Source: Leptolyngbya ohadii IS1
GTDB taxonomy: Bacteria; Cyanobacteriota; Cyanobacteriia; Elainellales; Elainellaceae
DNA length: 64,000 nucleotides
Reading direction: 5' to 3'
NCBI RefSeq assembly: GCF_002215035.1
Contig: NZ_NKFP01000006.1
Span: 1,748,530-1,812,529, forward strand
Shown: piece after piece, positions 54,825 through 64,000 of the stretch
How the letters are laid out: each line of letters begins with the position of its first letter
Numbering within the stretch: position 1 is the stretch's first letter
Program-made: the position numbers and the translations under genes
The notes under the pieces: generated by a model
What the model saw: the letters and a program-made list of their open reading frames with translations, nothing else
Told to the model about the DNA's origin: nothing
Database searches by the model: none

Positions 54825-54907
54825 CTCTCCCCCACTCCCAAAAAATCTTCTAGACTTTCCCCCCACTCCACGCTATGATTGTCAATTGTGAGTTTTGCTA
54901 GGGTCTG

Positions 54908-55273
54908 ATGAACGCGCAGGAGCTTATCCGCTCGATCGAAGCGGACTACTTAAAACAAGATCTCCCCACCATCCATGTTGGGGACACGGTTCGGGTTGGT
55001 GTACGAATTCAGGAAGGCGGCAAAGAGCGGGTTCAGCCCTACGAAGGCACAGTCATTGCCATGCGTCGGGGCGGAATCAACTACACGATTACCGTGCGTC
55101 GTATCTTCCAGGGCGTTGGCGTAGAGCGGGTCTTTCTGGTACACTCTCCACGAGTTGCCAGCATTAAGATCATGCGTCGGGGTAAAGCTCGACGGGCGAA
55201 GCTGTACTATCTGCGCGATCGGGTGGGCAAAGCTACTCGCCTCAAGCAGCGGTTCGATCGTCCTTTGGAATAG
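54908..55273 (+). CDS. rplS: 50S ribosomal protein L19
   Basis: Ribosomal protein at the 30S-50S interface. 121 residues with the family core [30 protein letters not shown], the repeated basic stretch [14 protein letters not shown] and [34 protein letters not shown]. First gene of the local translation cluster, 173 nt before tRNA-Trp. Confidence 0.97.
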   Translation: MNAQELIRSIEADYLKQDLPTIHVGDTVRVGVRIQEGGKERVQPYEGTVIAMRRGGINYTITVRRIFQGVGVERVFLVHSPRVASIKIMRRGKARRAKLYYLRDRVGKATRLKQRFDRPLE

Positions 55274-55446
55274 TCGATTCTCTGCCCAGATTAGTGCGAT
55301 CGGTTACTGGGGAATTTACCGCAGGACAGAAATTTTTTCCAAAAATCTTCTCAAGTAAATTCCCACAACAAATTTTGTTGAGCTAGTAACCAATCACTCT
55401 TTACTGCTAGACTAGGAAAGGCATTCCTGAATAACCTTAACCGCGT

Positions 55447-55519
55447 GCGTCCTTAGTTCAGTTGGTAGAACGCAGGTCTCCAAAACCTGATGTCGGGGGT
55501 TCGAGTCCTCCAGGGCGCG
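55447..55519 (+). tRNA. trnW: tRNA-Trp (CCA anticodon)
   Basis: A full cloverleaf: acceptor GCGTCCT / AGGGCGC with discriminator G, D arm around AGTTCAGTTGGTAGA, anticodon stem CAGGT / ACCTG with loop CTCCAAA (anticodon CCA), T loop GGTTCGAGTCC. CCA is not encoded at the 3' end. It lies between rplS and secE, the customary place in cyanobacteria. Confidence 0.95.
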
Positions 55520-55649
55520 CTGGTTTTCTTTCTTTCGGTTGATCTCTTTGAACTGCGTAGTGCTAGCAACTTCACAGTTTTCAACTGTAGGGTTAAGGAT
55601 TTGCTGAAAAGCAAGGAACAAACCTTTTTGAATGGGGCGATAAAGGGCT

Positions 55650-55937
55650 GTGGCAAAGAAAGACGAAACAGACGCTAAGGCTCAGAAGGTAGCGAAAGAT
55701 TCCAAAGACGCTGCAAAAGAGTCCAAGGAAACCAAGAAAGCCGAGCCGGAGAAAACGGGATTTAGTCCGGTTGAGTTCTTGCAAGGAACAAGAGAGGAGT
55801 TGGATAAGGTTGTATGGCCCTCCCGTCAGCAGCTTATCAGCGAATCGGTTGCCGTAATTTTAATGGTGACGCTCTCCGCAACGCTCATCTATCTTGTTGA
55901 TCAATTATTTGGTTGGGCTGCTAGGCAGGTGTTTTGA
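55650..55937 (+). CDS. secE: Preprotein translocase subunit SecE
   Basis: Essential small subunit that clamps SecY. A Lys/Glu-rich N-terminal extension (~1-35), then the conserved VEFLQGTREELDKVVWPSRQQL amphipathic region and a single membrane span (AVILMVTLSATLIYLVDQLFGW). Only one transmembrane helix, as in most bacteria and plastids (E. coli has three). GTG start at 55650. Its stop TGA overlaps the ATG of nusG (TGATG), so the two are coupled. Confidence 0.95.
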   Translation: MAKKDETDAKAQKVAKDSKDAAKESKETKKAEPEKTGFSPVEFLQGTREELDKVVWPSRQQLISESVAVILMVTLSATLIYLVDQLFGWAARQVF

Positions 55938-56581
55938 TGACTCTTTCATCCGACGAAGCTGAAAATTTTTTACAGCAAAGCGATCACAGCGAGGATGCTG
56001 AAGATTCTACGCCGCAAGGAAATCCTCGCTGGTACGCTGTGCAGGTTGCTTCCGGGTGCGAAAATCGCGTCAAGCTCAATCTGGAGCAGCGGATTGAAAC
56101 CCTGGATGTTGCAAACCGCATCCTGCAAATTGAAATTCCCCAAACGCCGATCCTGAAGCCGACAAAGGCAGGCAAGCCGAAGGAAGGAGCTGAGAAGGTC
56201 TTTCCGGGCTATGTGCTGATCAAGATGGTGATGGATGATGAGGCTTGGCAGGTTGTCAAGAATACGCCGAACGTCATCAACTTTGTGGGCGCAGAGCAAA
56301 AGCGACGGTACGGACGGGGAAGAGGTCACGTTAAGCCTTTGCCGCTTGGTGCAGCCGAGGTGGAGCGGATCTTTAAGCAGGCGCAGGAGCAAAAGCCAGT
56401 TGTCAAGATTGACATGGCAACAGGTGACAAGATCATTGTGCTGTCGGGTCCGTTTAAGGACTTTGAAGGCGAAGTGATTGAGGTGTCTCCAGAGCGCAGC
56501 AAGCTGAAGGCGTTACTGTCGATCTTTGGTCGCGATACGCCCGTCGAGCTTGAATTTAATCAGGTTCAAAAGCAGAGCTAG
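55937..56581 (+). CDS. nusG: Transcription antitermination factor NusG
   Basis: Elongation factor that bridges RNA polymerase and, in other bacteria, ribosome or Rho. NGN domain: [55 protein letters not shown]-terminal KOW domain: [20 protein letters not shown]. 214 residues from ATG 55937, with a short acidic N-terminal extension. Overlaps secE by one base; rplK follows after 7 nt. Confidence 0.96.
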   Translation: MTLSSDEAENFLQQSDHSEDAEDSTPQGNPRWYAVQVASGCENRVKLNLEQRIETLDVANRILQIEIPQTPILKPTKAGKPKEGAEKVFPGYVLIKMVMDDEAWQVVKNTPNVINFVGAEQKRRYGRGRGHVKPLPLGAAEVERIFKQAQEQKPVVKIDMATGDKIIVLSGPFKDFEGEVIEVSPERSKLKALLSIFGRDTPVELEFNQVQKQS

Positions 56582-56588
56582 TTTTTCA

Positions 56589-57014
56589 ATGGCTAAGAAA
56601 GTTGTAGCGATTATTAAGTTGGCAATTACGGCAGGAAAGGCAAACCCTGCACCCCCGATCGGTCCTGCACTGGGTCAGCACGGGGTCAACATCATGATGT
56701 TCTGCAAGGAATACAACGCGAGAACTGCGGATCAGGCAGGTCTGGTAATTCCGGTAGAAATCTCGGTGTTCGAGGATCGGAGCTTTACGTTTATCCTCAA
56801 GACGCCTCCAGCTTCGGTTCTGATTACTAAAGCAGCAGGCATTGAGCGGGGCTCCGGTGAGCCGAACAAAAAGAAAGTGGGTTCGATTACGCAGGCGCAG
56901 CTTCGTGAGATTGCTCAGACCAAGCTACCTGACTTGAACGCGAACGATATTGATGCCGCAATGAAGATTGTTGCGGGCACGGCACGGAATATGGGAGTCA
57001 CGATTAAGGACTAA
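56589..57014 (+). CDS. rplK: 50S ribosomal protein L11
   Basis: Stalk-base protein that binds the GTPase centre of 23S rRNA and triggers RelA-type stringent response. 141 residues from ATG 56589; [34 protein letters not shown] and [15 protein letters not shown] are the family core. The reading frame also extends 21 codons upstream into nusG; the true start is 7 nt after the nusG stop. Confidence 0.97.
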   Translation: MAKKVVAIIKLAITAGKANPAPPIGPALGQHGVNIMMFCKEYNARTADQAGLVIPVEISVFEDRSFTFILKTPPASVLITKAAGIERGSGEPNKKKVGSITQAQLREIAQTKLPDLNANDIDAAMKIVAGTARNMGVTIKD

Positions 57015-57170
57015 CGATCAAAGACAATGATCAAAGACTAGGATTTGCTAGTTGGCGATCGAATCTTGATTCAAAATTGTCTGACCTCAAATTTATCACC
57101 TCAAACTCAGGTGAATTAAAAATTAGCGGGGGAGAGGATTAACCTCGTTACCACCCCAGGAGTGTAAAAC

Positions 57171-57887
57171 ATGGCTAAGAAAGTATCAAAGCGTTTACGC
57201 GAATTGCAGGCAAAGGTTGAGGAGCGGGCATATGCTCCCCTCGAAGCTATGCAGCTTTTGAAAGAAACCGCGACGGCAAAGTTTCCCGAATCGGTAGAGG
57301 CACATATTCGCCTCGGAATTGATCCGAAGTACACCGATCAGCAGCTTCGGACAACGGTTGCCCTGCCGAAGGGAACGGGACAGGTGGTTCGCGTTGCAGT
57401 GATTGCACGCGGCGAGAAAGTGACAGAAGCCACGAATTCTGGTGCAGATATTGCTGGCTCGGAGGAACTGATTGACGACATCCAGAAAGGCATGATGGAT
57501 TTCGACGTTCTGGTAGCAACGCCCGACGTAATGCCTCAAGTCGCTAAACTGGGTAAGCTGCTAGGTCCACGCGGTTTGATGCCGTCGCCTAAGGGTGGTA
57601 CGGTAACGTTTGACGTAGCTCAGGCAATCAGCGAATTCAAAGCCGGAAAACTGGAGTTTCGGGCAGACCGGACGGGAATCGTTCATGTTCTGTTTGGCAA
57701 GGCGACCTTCTCCCCTGAGGATCTGCTGACCAACCTGAAGGCACTGCAAGAGACGATCGATCGTAACCGTCCTTCGGGTGCAAAGGGTCGCTTCTGGCGC
57801 ACCATGTTTGTCTCTACGACCATGGGACCGTCGATCGAAGTAGACATCAACGCTCTGCGCGACCTGAAGGCTGACGCTGCCGCATAG
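57171..57887 (+). CDS. rplA: 50S ribosomal protein L1
   Basis: L1-stalk protein and, in other bacteria, translational autorepressor of the L11 operon. 238 residues; [29 protein letters not shown] (GLMPSPKxGT is the family signature) and [11 protein letters not shown]. The 156-nt gap after rplK, before an ATG without strong Shine-Dalgarno, might hold regulatory RNA; I cannot resolve one. Confidence 0.97.
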   Translation: MAKKVSKRLRELQAKVEERAYAPLEAMQLLKETATAKFPESVEAHIRLGIDPKYTDQQLRTTVALPKGTGQVVRVAVIARGEKVTEATNSGADIAGSEELIDDIQKGMMDFDVLVATPDVMPQVAKLGKLLGPRGLMPSPKGGTVTFDVAQAISEFKAGKLEFRADRTGIVHVLFGKATFSPEDLLTNLKALQETIDRNRPSGAKGRFWRTMFVSTTMGPSIEVDINALRDLKADAAA

Positions 57888-57982
57888 GGTTTGCCCAACT
57901 AGATTTCTGCTAGACTGGCAGGAGCAAAAGGTTTGTAAATTTCCCTTGATTAAATCGCAGGTTTAATCACGACAATTGAATC

Positions 57983-58031
57983 GCAGCCGTAGACAGCAGG
58001 CGCATCACGCTTAATCTCCTGCCGAGGTTCA
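57983..58031 (+). ncRNA. L10 leader (autoregulatory RNA)
   Basis: Core of the ribosomal L10 leader: GCCGTAGACAGCAGG, a variable hairpin, and TTAATCTCCTGCCGAGGT; GCAGG pairs with CCTGC. This structure is bound by the L10-L12 complex to shut down rplJL when in excess. Boundaries are approximate; the whole 57888-58247 gap (360 nt) appears to be the regulated leader. Confidence 0.8.
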
Positions 58032-58125
58032 CTTCTTCCGCCATCCTGATTGATCAGAATCAATTGATGATTCGATCGATGGTTGATGAAACTGTGAGAA
58101 TGGAATTCTAAATTTCACTCACTTG

Positions 58126-58152
58126 AACCCCGGCATCCCGTCGGGGATTTTT
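58126..58152 (+). terminator. Attenuator hairpin before rplJ
   Basis: CCCCG / CGGGG stem followed by five T, located after the L10 leader core and ~96 nt before the rplJ ATG. Placement suggests that L10 binding decides between termination here and read-through, as in L10 leaders elsewhere. Confidence 0.65.
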
Positions 58153-58247
58153 ATTGGCTGCTCTATTGATTCACTGCCCTGCGGCTTCGATTGTGGGAAA
58201 CAACACAGGTTTGTTCTTTACCAACAACTTAAGGAGGTGAGATACGA

Positions 58248-58781
58248 ATGGGAAGAACGCTGGAAGATAAAAAGGCGATCGTTGCAGAACTAAAGGAAAG
58301 CCTGAGTCAGTCCCAGCTTGCGGTTGTGATCGACTACAAAAGTCTGACCGTTGCCGAAATTACCGATTTGCGTCGGCGGCTGCGTCCGAAGGGCGGCGAA
58401 TGTAAGGTCACAAAAAACACGCTGATGCGGAAGGCCGTCGAGGGTGATGCCAACTGGCAACCCCTGGGTCAAATTGCTAAAGAGTCTGCCGCATTCCTGC
58501 TGCTGCGAGACGATATCGGCGGCGCACTGAAGGCTTATCAGGATTTCCAGAAAGCGACCAAGAAGACCGTAATTCGCGGTGGCGCAATGGAAGGTCGTCT
58601 GCTGAGCGAGGACGATGTAAAGGCAATTGCCGATCTGCCCTCCAAGGAGCAGCTTATCGCTCAAATCGCGGGTGCGATCAATGGCGTGGCGACCAAGCTG
58701 GCAGTGGGTATCAACGAAGTTCCGGGTGGACTGGCGCGTGCCCTGCAAGCTGTTGCTGACAAGGATAAGGAAGCCGCCTAG
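58248..58781 (+). CDS. rplJ: 50S ribosomal protein L10
   Basis: Stalk base protein carrying L7/L12 dimers. 177 residues; [52 protein letters not shown] are characteristic. A full AAGGAGGTGAG Shine-Dalgarno precedes ATG 58248. Governed by the upstream leader; rplL follows after 102 nt. Confidence 0.97.
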   Translation: MGRTLEDKKAIVAELKESLSQSQLAVVIDYKSLTVAEITDLRRRLRPKGGECKVTKNTLMRKAVEGDANWQPLGQIAKESAAFLLLRDDIGGALKAYQDFQKATKKTVIRGGAMEGRLLSEDDVKAIADLPSKEQLIAQIAGAINGVATKLAVGINEVPGGLARALQAVADKDKEAA

Positions 58782-58883
58782 CTTGAAGGCTTTCGTTGGA
58801 AGGCTAGGTGGTTCACGATCGAATCGCTTCGAGCAAATCGATCAAACCGTTTGAAGGATTAAATTACTCTAGGAGTTGAGAGA

Positions 58884-59282
58884 ATGTCTGAAAAAACTGA
58901 TGCAATTCTAGACCAGCTAAAAACGCTGACCCTGCTCGAAGCATCTGAACTGGTGAAGCAAATCGAAGAAGCTTTCGGCGTTAGTGCTGCGGCTCCGGTG
59001 GGCGGCATGATGATGATGGCTCCGGGTGCCGGTGGCGGTGGTGCTGCGGCTGAAGAAGTCGAAGAAAAGACCGAATTCGACGTGATCCTGGACGAAGTTC
59101 CCGCCGACAAGAAGATTGCCGTACTGAAGGCAGTCCGCGAACTGACGGGTCTGGGTCTGAAGGAAGCGAAAGATTTGGTGGAAGCAACGCCCAAGCCCGT
59201 GAAGGAAGGCATTGCAAAAGAAGCAGCCGAAGAAGCCAAGAAGGCGATCGAAGCTGCGGGTGGAAAGGTTTCCATCAAGTAA
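58884..59282 (+). CDS. rplL: 50S ribosomal protein L7/L12
   Basis: Multicopy stalk protein that recruits translation GTPases. N-terminal dimerisation domain ([25 protein letters not shown]), a flexible Ala/Gly/Met hinge (~40-58, [12 protein letters not shown]-like) and the C-terminal factor-binding domain ([45 protein letters not shown]). 132 residues, AGGAG before ATG. Ends the ribosomal block, followed by a strong terminator. Confidence 0.97.
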   Translation: MSEKTDAILDQLKTLTLLEASELVKQIEEAFGVSAAAPVGGMMMMAPGAGGGGAAAEEVEEKTEFDVILDEVPADKKIAVLKAVRELTGLGLKEAKDLVEATPKPVKEGIAKEAAEEAKKAIEAAGGKVSIK

Positions 59283-59332
59283 TTAGTATTTGGTGTGCGG
59301 GCATTCTGTCCGCTTTAGTAATACTGATAATC

Positions 59333-59356
59333 AGGGGGCATAATGCCCCTTTTTTG
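59333..59356 (+). terminator. Terminator of rplL
   Basis: Perfect GGGGCA-TAA-TGCCCC hairpin followed by six T, 51 nt downstream of the rplL stop. End of the ribosomal protein operon. Confidence 0.9.
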
Positions 59357-59502
59357 CGTTTTATTGCTGAATTTCGGATGACCCCTAAACGGATCGAATC
59401 TTATAGCAATTGTGTAGGAAACCTATGCAAGTCGTGTGTTCGGTTCAATGGGGGCAGTTTGCGGACTGCCCTTAACATTTGATCTATCGCTGGTTGTGAT
59501 TC

Positions 59503-59551
59503 GGAGGCAGAGCCTCCCATCAAGCATCTCAACGCAGAGCATTGGAACGAG
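59503..59551 (+). repeat. Dispersed GGAGGCAGAGCCTC...CATTGGAACGAG repeat, copy 2
   Basis: Counterpart of 33125-33173 in the other orientation. A separate hairpin GGGCAGT / ACTGCCC lies just upstream (59452-59471). Both sit between the rplL terminator and the convergent phosphohexomutase gene. Confidence 0.85.
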
Positions 59552-59579
59552 AATCAAACGATCGCCACACACTTGCCTT

Positions 59580-61040
59580 CTAAGCAGAAATTGCGTTTGC
59601 CCAATCCCTTGCCCACAGCAGATTTGCCTGTACCCGCTCGTCCGTTAAACCCTCTGAATAGAGACGCAGAACAGGCTCCGTGCCGCTAAACCGGATCAGC
59701 AGCCAGCTTTGATCGGCAAGCTGAAATTTATAGCCATCTACGGTCAGGCAATCCAAAACTTTCTGCCCAGCTACTTCCGTCGGCGGCTGAGTTTTAAGCT
59801 GCTCCAGCAGACGGGCACGGACTTCCATACTGGCAAGCGGCAAGTCGATGCGATCGTAGGTTGAGGCGTATTCTGTCTTTTGCTGCAAATTCTGATGGAG
59901 GTCGCTCAAGTCCTTGCCGGACTGAACCATTGCTTCCAGCACGTAGAGCGCAGACAGCAGGGCATCTCGTTCGGGGATGTGGTGTCCGTAGCCAATGCCG
60001 CCCGACTCCTCGCCACCCAGCAGCACCTGAGTTTCCAGCATTCGATCGGCAATGTATTTATAGCCGATCGCCGTTTCGTGAAGGGGCAAGTTGTAAAGCT
60101 GAGCAATCTTGGGAATTAGATTCGAGCCACTAATCGTCTTGATGACCTCACCCGTAAAGCCACGCCGCACTGCTAGATGTTCAATTAGAACCGGGATCAA
60201 CACCTGGGAACTCAGGAAATTACCTTTGCCATCGACTGCTGCCACCCGATCGCTATCCCCATCAAACACCAAGCCAACTGCCAGATTATCGTGGGGCTGT
60301 TTCAAGCGATCGAGCAGTTCAGGAATATAGCGGGGCAAAGGTTCGGGGGCACCACCGCCAAAGAGGGGATCGCGATTGCTGTTGAGTTCCTGTACCGGAG
60401 CATCCAGCAAGCGCGCTAAACCACCGGATGCTGCCCCATGCATTACGTCTACATAAACCGTCAGCTGACCCGATCGTAGAGCAGACTGAATTGCGCCAAT
60501 ATCCACCTGGGCACGAAGCGTATTGCAGTAGTTTTCCCAGGGGTCAAAGGTTTGCAGGCTGCAAGGGGAATCGATCGGGGCAGGGGCAGGAGATTCCTTC
60601 AGCATCGCCTCAATCTTTTGCGTTACCTCCGGCGGCACTGATCCTCCGAACGCACCTTTCACCTTTAAGCCAGAATAGATGCCGGGATTGTGGCTGGCAG
60701 TGATCACCAGGGCACCCAGAGCGTTCATCTGCTTGGCGGCGAGGCTAAACGCGGGGGTAGGCGCGTAGGTTTCCGAGAGCAGCACTTCGTATCCAGCAGC
60801 TTGCACAGCTTCAGCAGTGGCTCTGGCAAATTCCTCCGAAAGGAAACGACGATCGTACCCCACAATAATTAGCCGACTTCCATTGCTGCCGTAAGTCTCG
60901 GCGAGGGCATGGGCAGCGAGAGGGGCAACTTGCAGCAGTCGCTCCACCGTAAAATCAGCGGCAATGACGCCACGCCAGCCGTCTGTGCCAAAGGTAATTG
61001 GTTTTGCCGCCAGGGATGCAGGGGAGATGGGAACTGCCAT
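59580..61040 (-). CDS. Phosphoglucomutase/phosphomannomutase family protein
   Basis: Alpha-D-phosphohexomutase of 486 residues from ATG 61040. Four-domain layout with the catalytic serine loop TASHNPGIYSGLKVKG, the metal-binding loop DGDSDR in VFDGDSDRVAAVD, the sugar-specificity loop GGEESGGIGYG and the phosphate loop RFSGTEPVLRLY. The GEESGG sequence fits glucose/mannose specificity. It interconverts hexose 1- and 6-phosphates for glycogen or surface polysaccharide, and could supply the nucleotidyltransferase at 3009-4172. The frame is open upstream to 61145, but homology starts just after 61040. Confidence 0.92.
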   Translation of the reverse strand: MAVPISPASLAAKPITFGTDGWRGVIAADFTVERLLQVAPLAAHALAETYGSNGSRLIIVGYDRRFLSEEFARATAEAVQAAGYEVLLSETYAPTPAFSLAAKQMNALGALVITASHNPGIYSGLKVKGAFGGSVPPEVTQKIEAMLKESPAPAPIDSPCSLQTFDPWENYCNTLRAQVDIGAIQSALRSGQLTVYVDVMHGAASGGLARLLDAPVQELNSNRDPLFGGGAPEPLPRYIPELLDRLKQPHDNLAVGLVFDGDSDRVAAVDGKGNFLSSQVLIPVLIEHLAVRRGFTGEVIKTISGSNLIPKIAQLYNLPLHETAIGYKYIADRMLETQVLLGGEESGGIGYGHHIPERDALLSALYVLEAMVQSGKDLSDLHQNLQQKTEYASTYDRIDLPLASMEVRARLLEQLKTQPPTEVAGQKVLDCLTVDGYKFQLADQSWLLIRFSGTEPVLRLYSEGLTDERVQANLLWARDWANAISA

Positions 61041-61228
61041 AGAATATTGCCTCTCAGAATTGTGCCTCTTAGGAATTACCTTTGGGGTCTTTGCTAAGTA
61101 GCCTTTTAGGTCTTCGCTAGGTAAAAGTATCGGCGATCGAGCCACCCTAACGGCAAGCTCTTTATCAATTTTGGTTCAGGAACCGCAGTAAGTTTAAAGA
61201 ATCTTCAATAAAAACATTCCTGGAAGCA

Positions 61229-61258
61229 CAAAAGGGACATCTCTGATTGAAATGCCCC
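61229..61258 (-). terminator. Terminator of apcF
   Basis: On the minus strand GGGGCAT / ATGTCCC (one G-U pair) with an 11-nt loop followed by TTTT, ~45 nt downstream of the apcF stop. Confidence 0.7.
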
Positions 61259-61303
61259 TCCTGTTGTTCAGTATTCAGACGATTGGAACTGCGCTAGGTT
61301 GAA

Positions 61304-61813
61304 CTAGACATCCTGTTCGCTCAGTTCGCGGGTCATGTAGTCAAACGGCTGATCGACGATCGACGCATTCTCGATCCCTGCGGCAGCCACCTGCTCTCGC
61401 ACAATATTCTTCATGATCTGGATGCCAATGACCGTAGAGCCGATCGGCACACCCAGCGAGTTATAGGTTTCACGCAAGCCCTGCAATACGCGCTCATCCA
61501 GCACGTCCATACTGCCTGCAACCAGGGCATAGCTGGCATAGCGGAGGTAGTAGTCCATATCGCGCAGACAGGCGGCATAGCGACGCGTGGTGTAGGCGTT
61601 GCCACCTGGACGGATTAGCTCAGGAATTTCTTCAAATAGCTGTGATCCTGCCTGACGCACGATCGAAGCCGCATTGGAATTGATCACGGCGGCTGCCTGA
61701 ATGCGAGCGTTGCCGCTATCAAAGTAGGCTTTGAGGGTATCTAGCGCATTGCGATCGAGATATCGACCCGTGCTGTCGTAGTTTTTAATAAGGCTCGTCA
61801 CCGCGTCCCGCAT
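61304..61813 (-). CDS. apcF: Allophycocyanin beta-18 (phycobilisome core)
   Basis: Beta-type allophycocyanin variant in the terminal-emitter region of the phycobilisome core. 169 residues; RPGGNAYTTRRYAACLRDMDYYLRY contains the chromophore-binding cysteine (C in RYAACLRD). The sequence resembles ApcF rather than ApcB: start MRDAVTSLIKNYDSTGRYLDRNA, GSQLFEEIPEL, and the long C-terminus QPFDYMTRELSE. GGAGAG lies before the ATG. apcF is usually unlinked to apcABC, as here. Its own terminator follows. Confidence 0.93.
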   Translation of the reverse strand: MRDAVTSLIKNYDSTGRYLDRNALDTLKAYFDSGNARIQAAAVINSNAASIVRQAGSQLFEEIPELIRPGGNAYTTRRYAACLRDMDYYLRYASYALVAGSMDVLDERVLQGLRETYNSLGVPIGSTVIGIQIMKNIVREQVAAAGIENASIVDQPFDYMTRELSEQDV

Positions 61814-62298
61814 GAGATCTGCTCTCCCAAAAATTCCGATTAGTAATTGCGCTTAGTATTCGTTTTTCTTGCTTTCCTTGCCGTTGGGATTCGGAGTCCC
61901 GCCTGACAATTCGCCATCCAGTCTATCATGCTGCGTTTCTCAGAATTCGCTGCAAAGCAGAGTTTGTAAGGCTTTCGATTGTTAAGTTTTTTGTCTACGG
62001 GGTTAGGTTTTGTAAGTTGTGTTCTGAATTGTGGGAAAGTTGCCGCAGAAAGGGCATTTTGTAACTTACGATACAAAACGTGGGTAGGTCAGTTCCTACG
62101 ATGGTTCAGGTGTGTTACAGCCCGGTTCAGCTTACGAAATTCCTCTTGAATGCAGGTTAGTCCTCGCTTCAGACCATCCCTATTAGTTCACTAGTTAGCG
62201 GGTGGGTGCGAGTGCATTGAATGCTTGAGTAATCCAGTCGAACCGCTCAGTTTCCACTCCACGAATTTCAATCGCTCATCGTTGCAAAGGAGCAGTTC
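61814..62298. other. apcF-glnA divergent region
   Basis: 485 nt. The glnA NtcA promoter lies at 62061-62102, so glnA has a ~190-nt leader. I looked for the glutamine riboswitch (glnA motif) in that leader and did not find its conserved strings. The apcF side has no clear promoter consensus that I could call. Confidence 0.5.
62061..62102 (+). promoter_or_regulatory. NtcA-activated promoter of glnA
   Basis: Perfect GTA-N8-TAC (62061-62074), a 22-nt spacer, and a TAN3T -10 box TACGAT (62097-62102). Transcription should start near 62109. This is the classical NtcA promoter described for cyanobacterial glnA and matches the arrangement before the Sll0783-like gene. Confidence 0.9.
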
Positions 62299-63717
62299 AT
62301 GGCGACCCCCCAAGACGTTCTTAATCTAATCAAAGAGCAAAATATTCAGCTCATCGACCTCAAGTTTGTCGATCTTCCCGGAACCTGGCAGCACCTCACC
62401 CTTTATCACGACCAGATCGACGAGAGCAGCTTTAATGAGGGCGTACCGTTCGACGGTTCCAGTATCCGCGGCTGGAAAGCCATCAACGAATCGGACATGA
62501 CGATGGTGCTGGACCCCAACACTGCCTGGATCGATCCCTTCATGGCGGAGCCGACCCTGAGCGTGGTGTGCAGCATTAAGGAGCCTCGCACGGGCGAACC
62601 CTACTCCCGCTGTCCGCGCACGATCGCTCAGAAAGCCGTAGACTACCTGACCTCGACAGGCATTGGCGACACCGCTTTCGTGGGTCCGGAAGCAGAATTC
62701 TTTATCTTCGATGACGTTCGCTTTGACCAGAACCAGCACGAGGGCTACTACCACGTTGATTCGATCGAGGGTCGCTGGAACTCCGGTCGCAAAGAGGAAG
62801 GCGGCAACCTGGGCTACAAGCCTCGCTACAAAGAAGGGTACTTCCCCGTTGCACCAACCGATACCTCGCAGGATCTGCGGACGGAAATGCTGCTGACGAT
62901 GGCGAAGTGCGGTGTGCCGATCGAAAAGCACCACCACGAAGTCGCAACGGGGGGTCAGTGTGAGCTGGGTTTCCGCTTTGGCAGGCTGGTTGAGGCAGCG
63001 GACTGGCTGATGACCTATAAGTACTGCATCAAGAACGTTGCCAAGAAGCACGGCAAGACCGTCACCTTCATGCCCAAGCCTGTCTTCAACGACAACGGTT
63101 CCGGGATGCACACCCACCAGTCGATTTGGAAGGACGGTCAGCCCCTGTTTGCAGGCGATCAGTATGCAGGTTTGAGCCAGATGGCACTGCACTACATCGG
63201 CGGGATTCTAAAGCACGCTCCGGCTCTGCTGGCGTTCACCAACCCCACGACCAACTCCTACAAGCGTCTGGTTCCTGGCTTTGAAGCACCTGTGAACCTG
63301 GCTTACTCCCAGGGCAACCGATCGGCTTCTGTGCGGATTCCGCTGTCCGGTACGAATCCAAAGGCGAAGCGTCTGGAGTTCCGTTGCCCGGATGCCACCT
63401 CGAACCCCTACCTGGCGTTTGCAGCAATGCTCTGTGCCGGCATCGACGGGATCAAGAACCAGATCGATCCGGGTGAACCGCTGGATGTGGATATCTACGA
63501 TCTCAGCCCTGAAGAACTGGCGAAAATTCCTTCGACTCCGGGATCGCTGGAAGATGCGCTGGAGTGCCTGGAGAAGGATCACGACTTCCTGACGGTGGGC
63601 GGCGTGTTCACGGAAGATCTGATCAATACCTGGATTCAGTACAAGCTGGACAACGAGGTGAACCCGATGCGTCTGCGTCCGCACCCCTATGAGTTCTCGC
63701 TGTACTACGACTGCTAA
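62299..63717 (+). CDS. glnA: Glutamine synthetase type I
   Basis: Central ammonium-assimilating enzyme (glutamate + NH3 + ATP to glutamine), a dodecamer. 472 residues; signatures [17 protein letters not shown], the glutamate/metal site [37 protein letters not shown] and the ATP-binding [17 protein letters not shown]. In cyanobacteria it is regulated by NtcA and by small inactivating factors, not by adenylylation. An AAAGGAG ribosome site precedes the ATG, and a terminator closes the gene. Confidence 0.98.
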   Translation: MATPQDVLNLIKEQNIQLIDLKFVDLPGTWQHLTLYHDQIDESSFNEGVPFDGSSIRGWKAINESDMTMVLDPNTAWIDPFMAEPTLSVVCSIKEPRTGEPYSRCPRTIAQKAVDYLTSTGIGDTAFVGPEAEFFIFDDVRFDQNQHEGYYHVDSIEGRWNSGRKEEGGNLGYKPRYKEGYFPVAPTDTSQDLRTEMLLTMAKCGVPIEKHHHEVATGGQCELGFRFGRLVEAADWLMTYKYCIKNVAKKHGKTVTFMPKPVFNDNGSGMHTHQSIWKDGQPLFAGDQYAGLSQMALHYIGGILKHAPALLAFTNPTTNSYKRLVPGFEAPVNLAYSQGNRSASVRIPLSGTNPKAKRLEFRCPDATSNPYLAFAAMLCAGIDGIKNQIDPGEPLDVDIYDLSPEELAKIPSTPGSLEDALECLEKDHDFLTVGGVFTEDLINTWIQYKLDNEVNPMRLRPHPYEFSLYYDC

Positions 63718-63803
63718 GGTTTGATCCCAGGCTGCTTGGGGATCGGTGAGACGATCGCCTTTCCTCGAAGGAGTCGAAAATTCTATCCATCATGCGAATC
63801 TTG

Positions 63804-63830
63804 AGGACGTGCTGCGGTGCGTCCTTTTTT
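63804..63830 (+). terminator. Terminator of glnA
   Basis: AGGACG / CGTCCT hairpin with a 10-nt loop followed by six T, ~86 nt after the glnA stop. The remaining sequence to 64000 shows no supported gene. Confidence 0.85.
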
Positions 63831-64000
63831 GTTGGATTCCTTTCTTTCCTGTAGGGCAAGCTAAAATCGGGGCAATTCGGGGCAATACTGTCATTTCACG
63901 ATCCAGCCTGAATAGGGATTTGGAAATGAAAAGCAAAATTTATGCAGCAGCAGGAATTCAGGATACTGGACGTTAATCTTCAGAAAAGACAACTCATTAC

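Noticed and set aside
62109-62298. Glutamine riboswitch (glnA RNA motif) in the glnA leader
   Set aside because: The conserved strings of the motif are not present.
63831-64000. Start of another gene after glnA
   Set aside because: The only ATG-led frame (16 codons) ends in a stop and has no recognisable content.

Overview
The window is chromosomal DNA of a cyanobacterium, probably a filamentous Leptolyngbya-like lineage (the genus is inference). Diagnostic genes are aldehyde-deformylating oxygenase, the phycobilisome core subunit ApcF, the photosystem II repair factor Psb32, a KaiB-like protein and the DUF3038/DUF4335 pair. The octamer GCGATCGC and its variants (HIP1) occur throughout. No transposase, integrase, CRISPR array or prophage was seen. 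Most of the window reads as ordinary core chromosome with small intergenic repeats.

Layout. 0-11 kb: hflX, a KaiB-domain protein, a sugar-nucleotide pyrophosphorylase, scpA, two very small genes, a decayed pentapeptide-like repeat, an orphan sugar-ABC permease, ado, and a cupin/methyltransferase pair. 11.5-19 kb: a complete Nit1C-type cluster on the minus strand (flavin oxidoreductase, Sll0783-like protein, nitrilase, radical SAM, GNAT, AIR-synthase-like, glycosyltransferase). A textbook NtcA promoter lies inside it, and a GAF-LuxR regulator lies just upstream. 20-33 kb: RNA modification (NOL1/NOP2/Sun methylase, mnmH), psb32, DUF3038/DUF4335, a serine hydrolase and aldo/keto reductase pair, a BFN-domain protein, and leuC/leuD with leuC lacking its 5' end. 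33-48 kb: a UvrD/PcrA helicase, an amidase-RTX fusion, an HNH pair, a MysC-like ATP-grasp ligase beside a dead SDR fragment, membrane proteins, a ketosphinganine-reductase-like SDR and an atypical histidine kinase. 48-64 kb: an FAD oxidoreductase, ffh, a CYTH protein, holB, then the conserved translation block rplS - tRNA-Trp - secE - nusG - rplK - rplA - (L10 leader) - rplJ - rplL, a phosphohexomutase, apcF, and glnA behind its own NtcA promoter.

Nitrogen control links two parts of the window. Both the Sll0783-like gene and glnA are preceded by GTA-N8-TAC with a TAN3T -10 box 22-23 nt downstream, so both should be switched on together by NtcA when combined nitrogen is scarce. Signs of recent change include an exact 129-bp in-frame duplication inside the Nit1C glycosyltransferase, a leuC without its first ~45-50 codons, an SDR remnant that ends at a palindromic repeat, and several families of dispersed hairpin repeats and purine/pyrimidine islands that crowd start codons.
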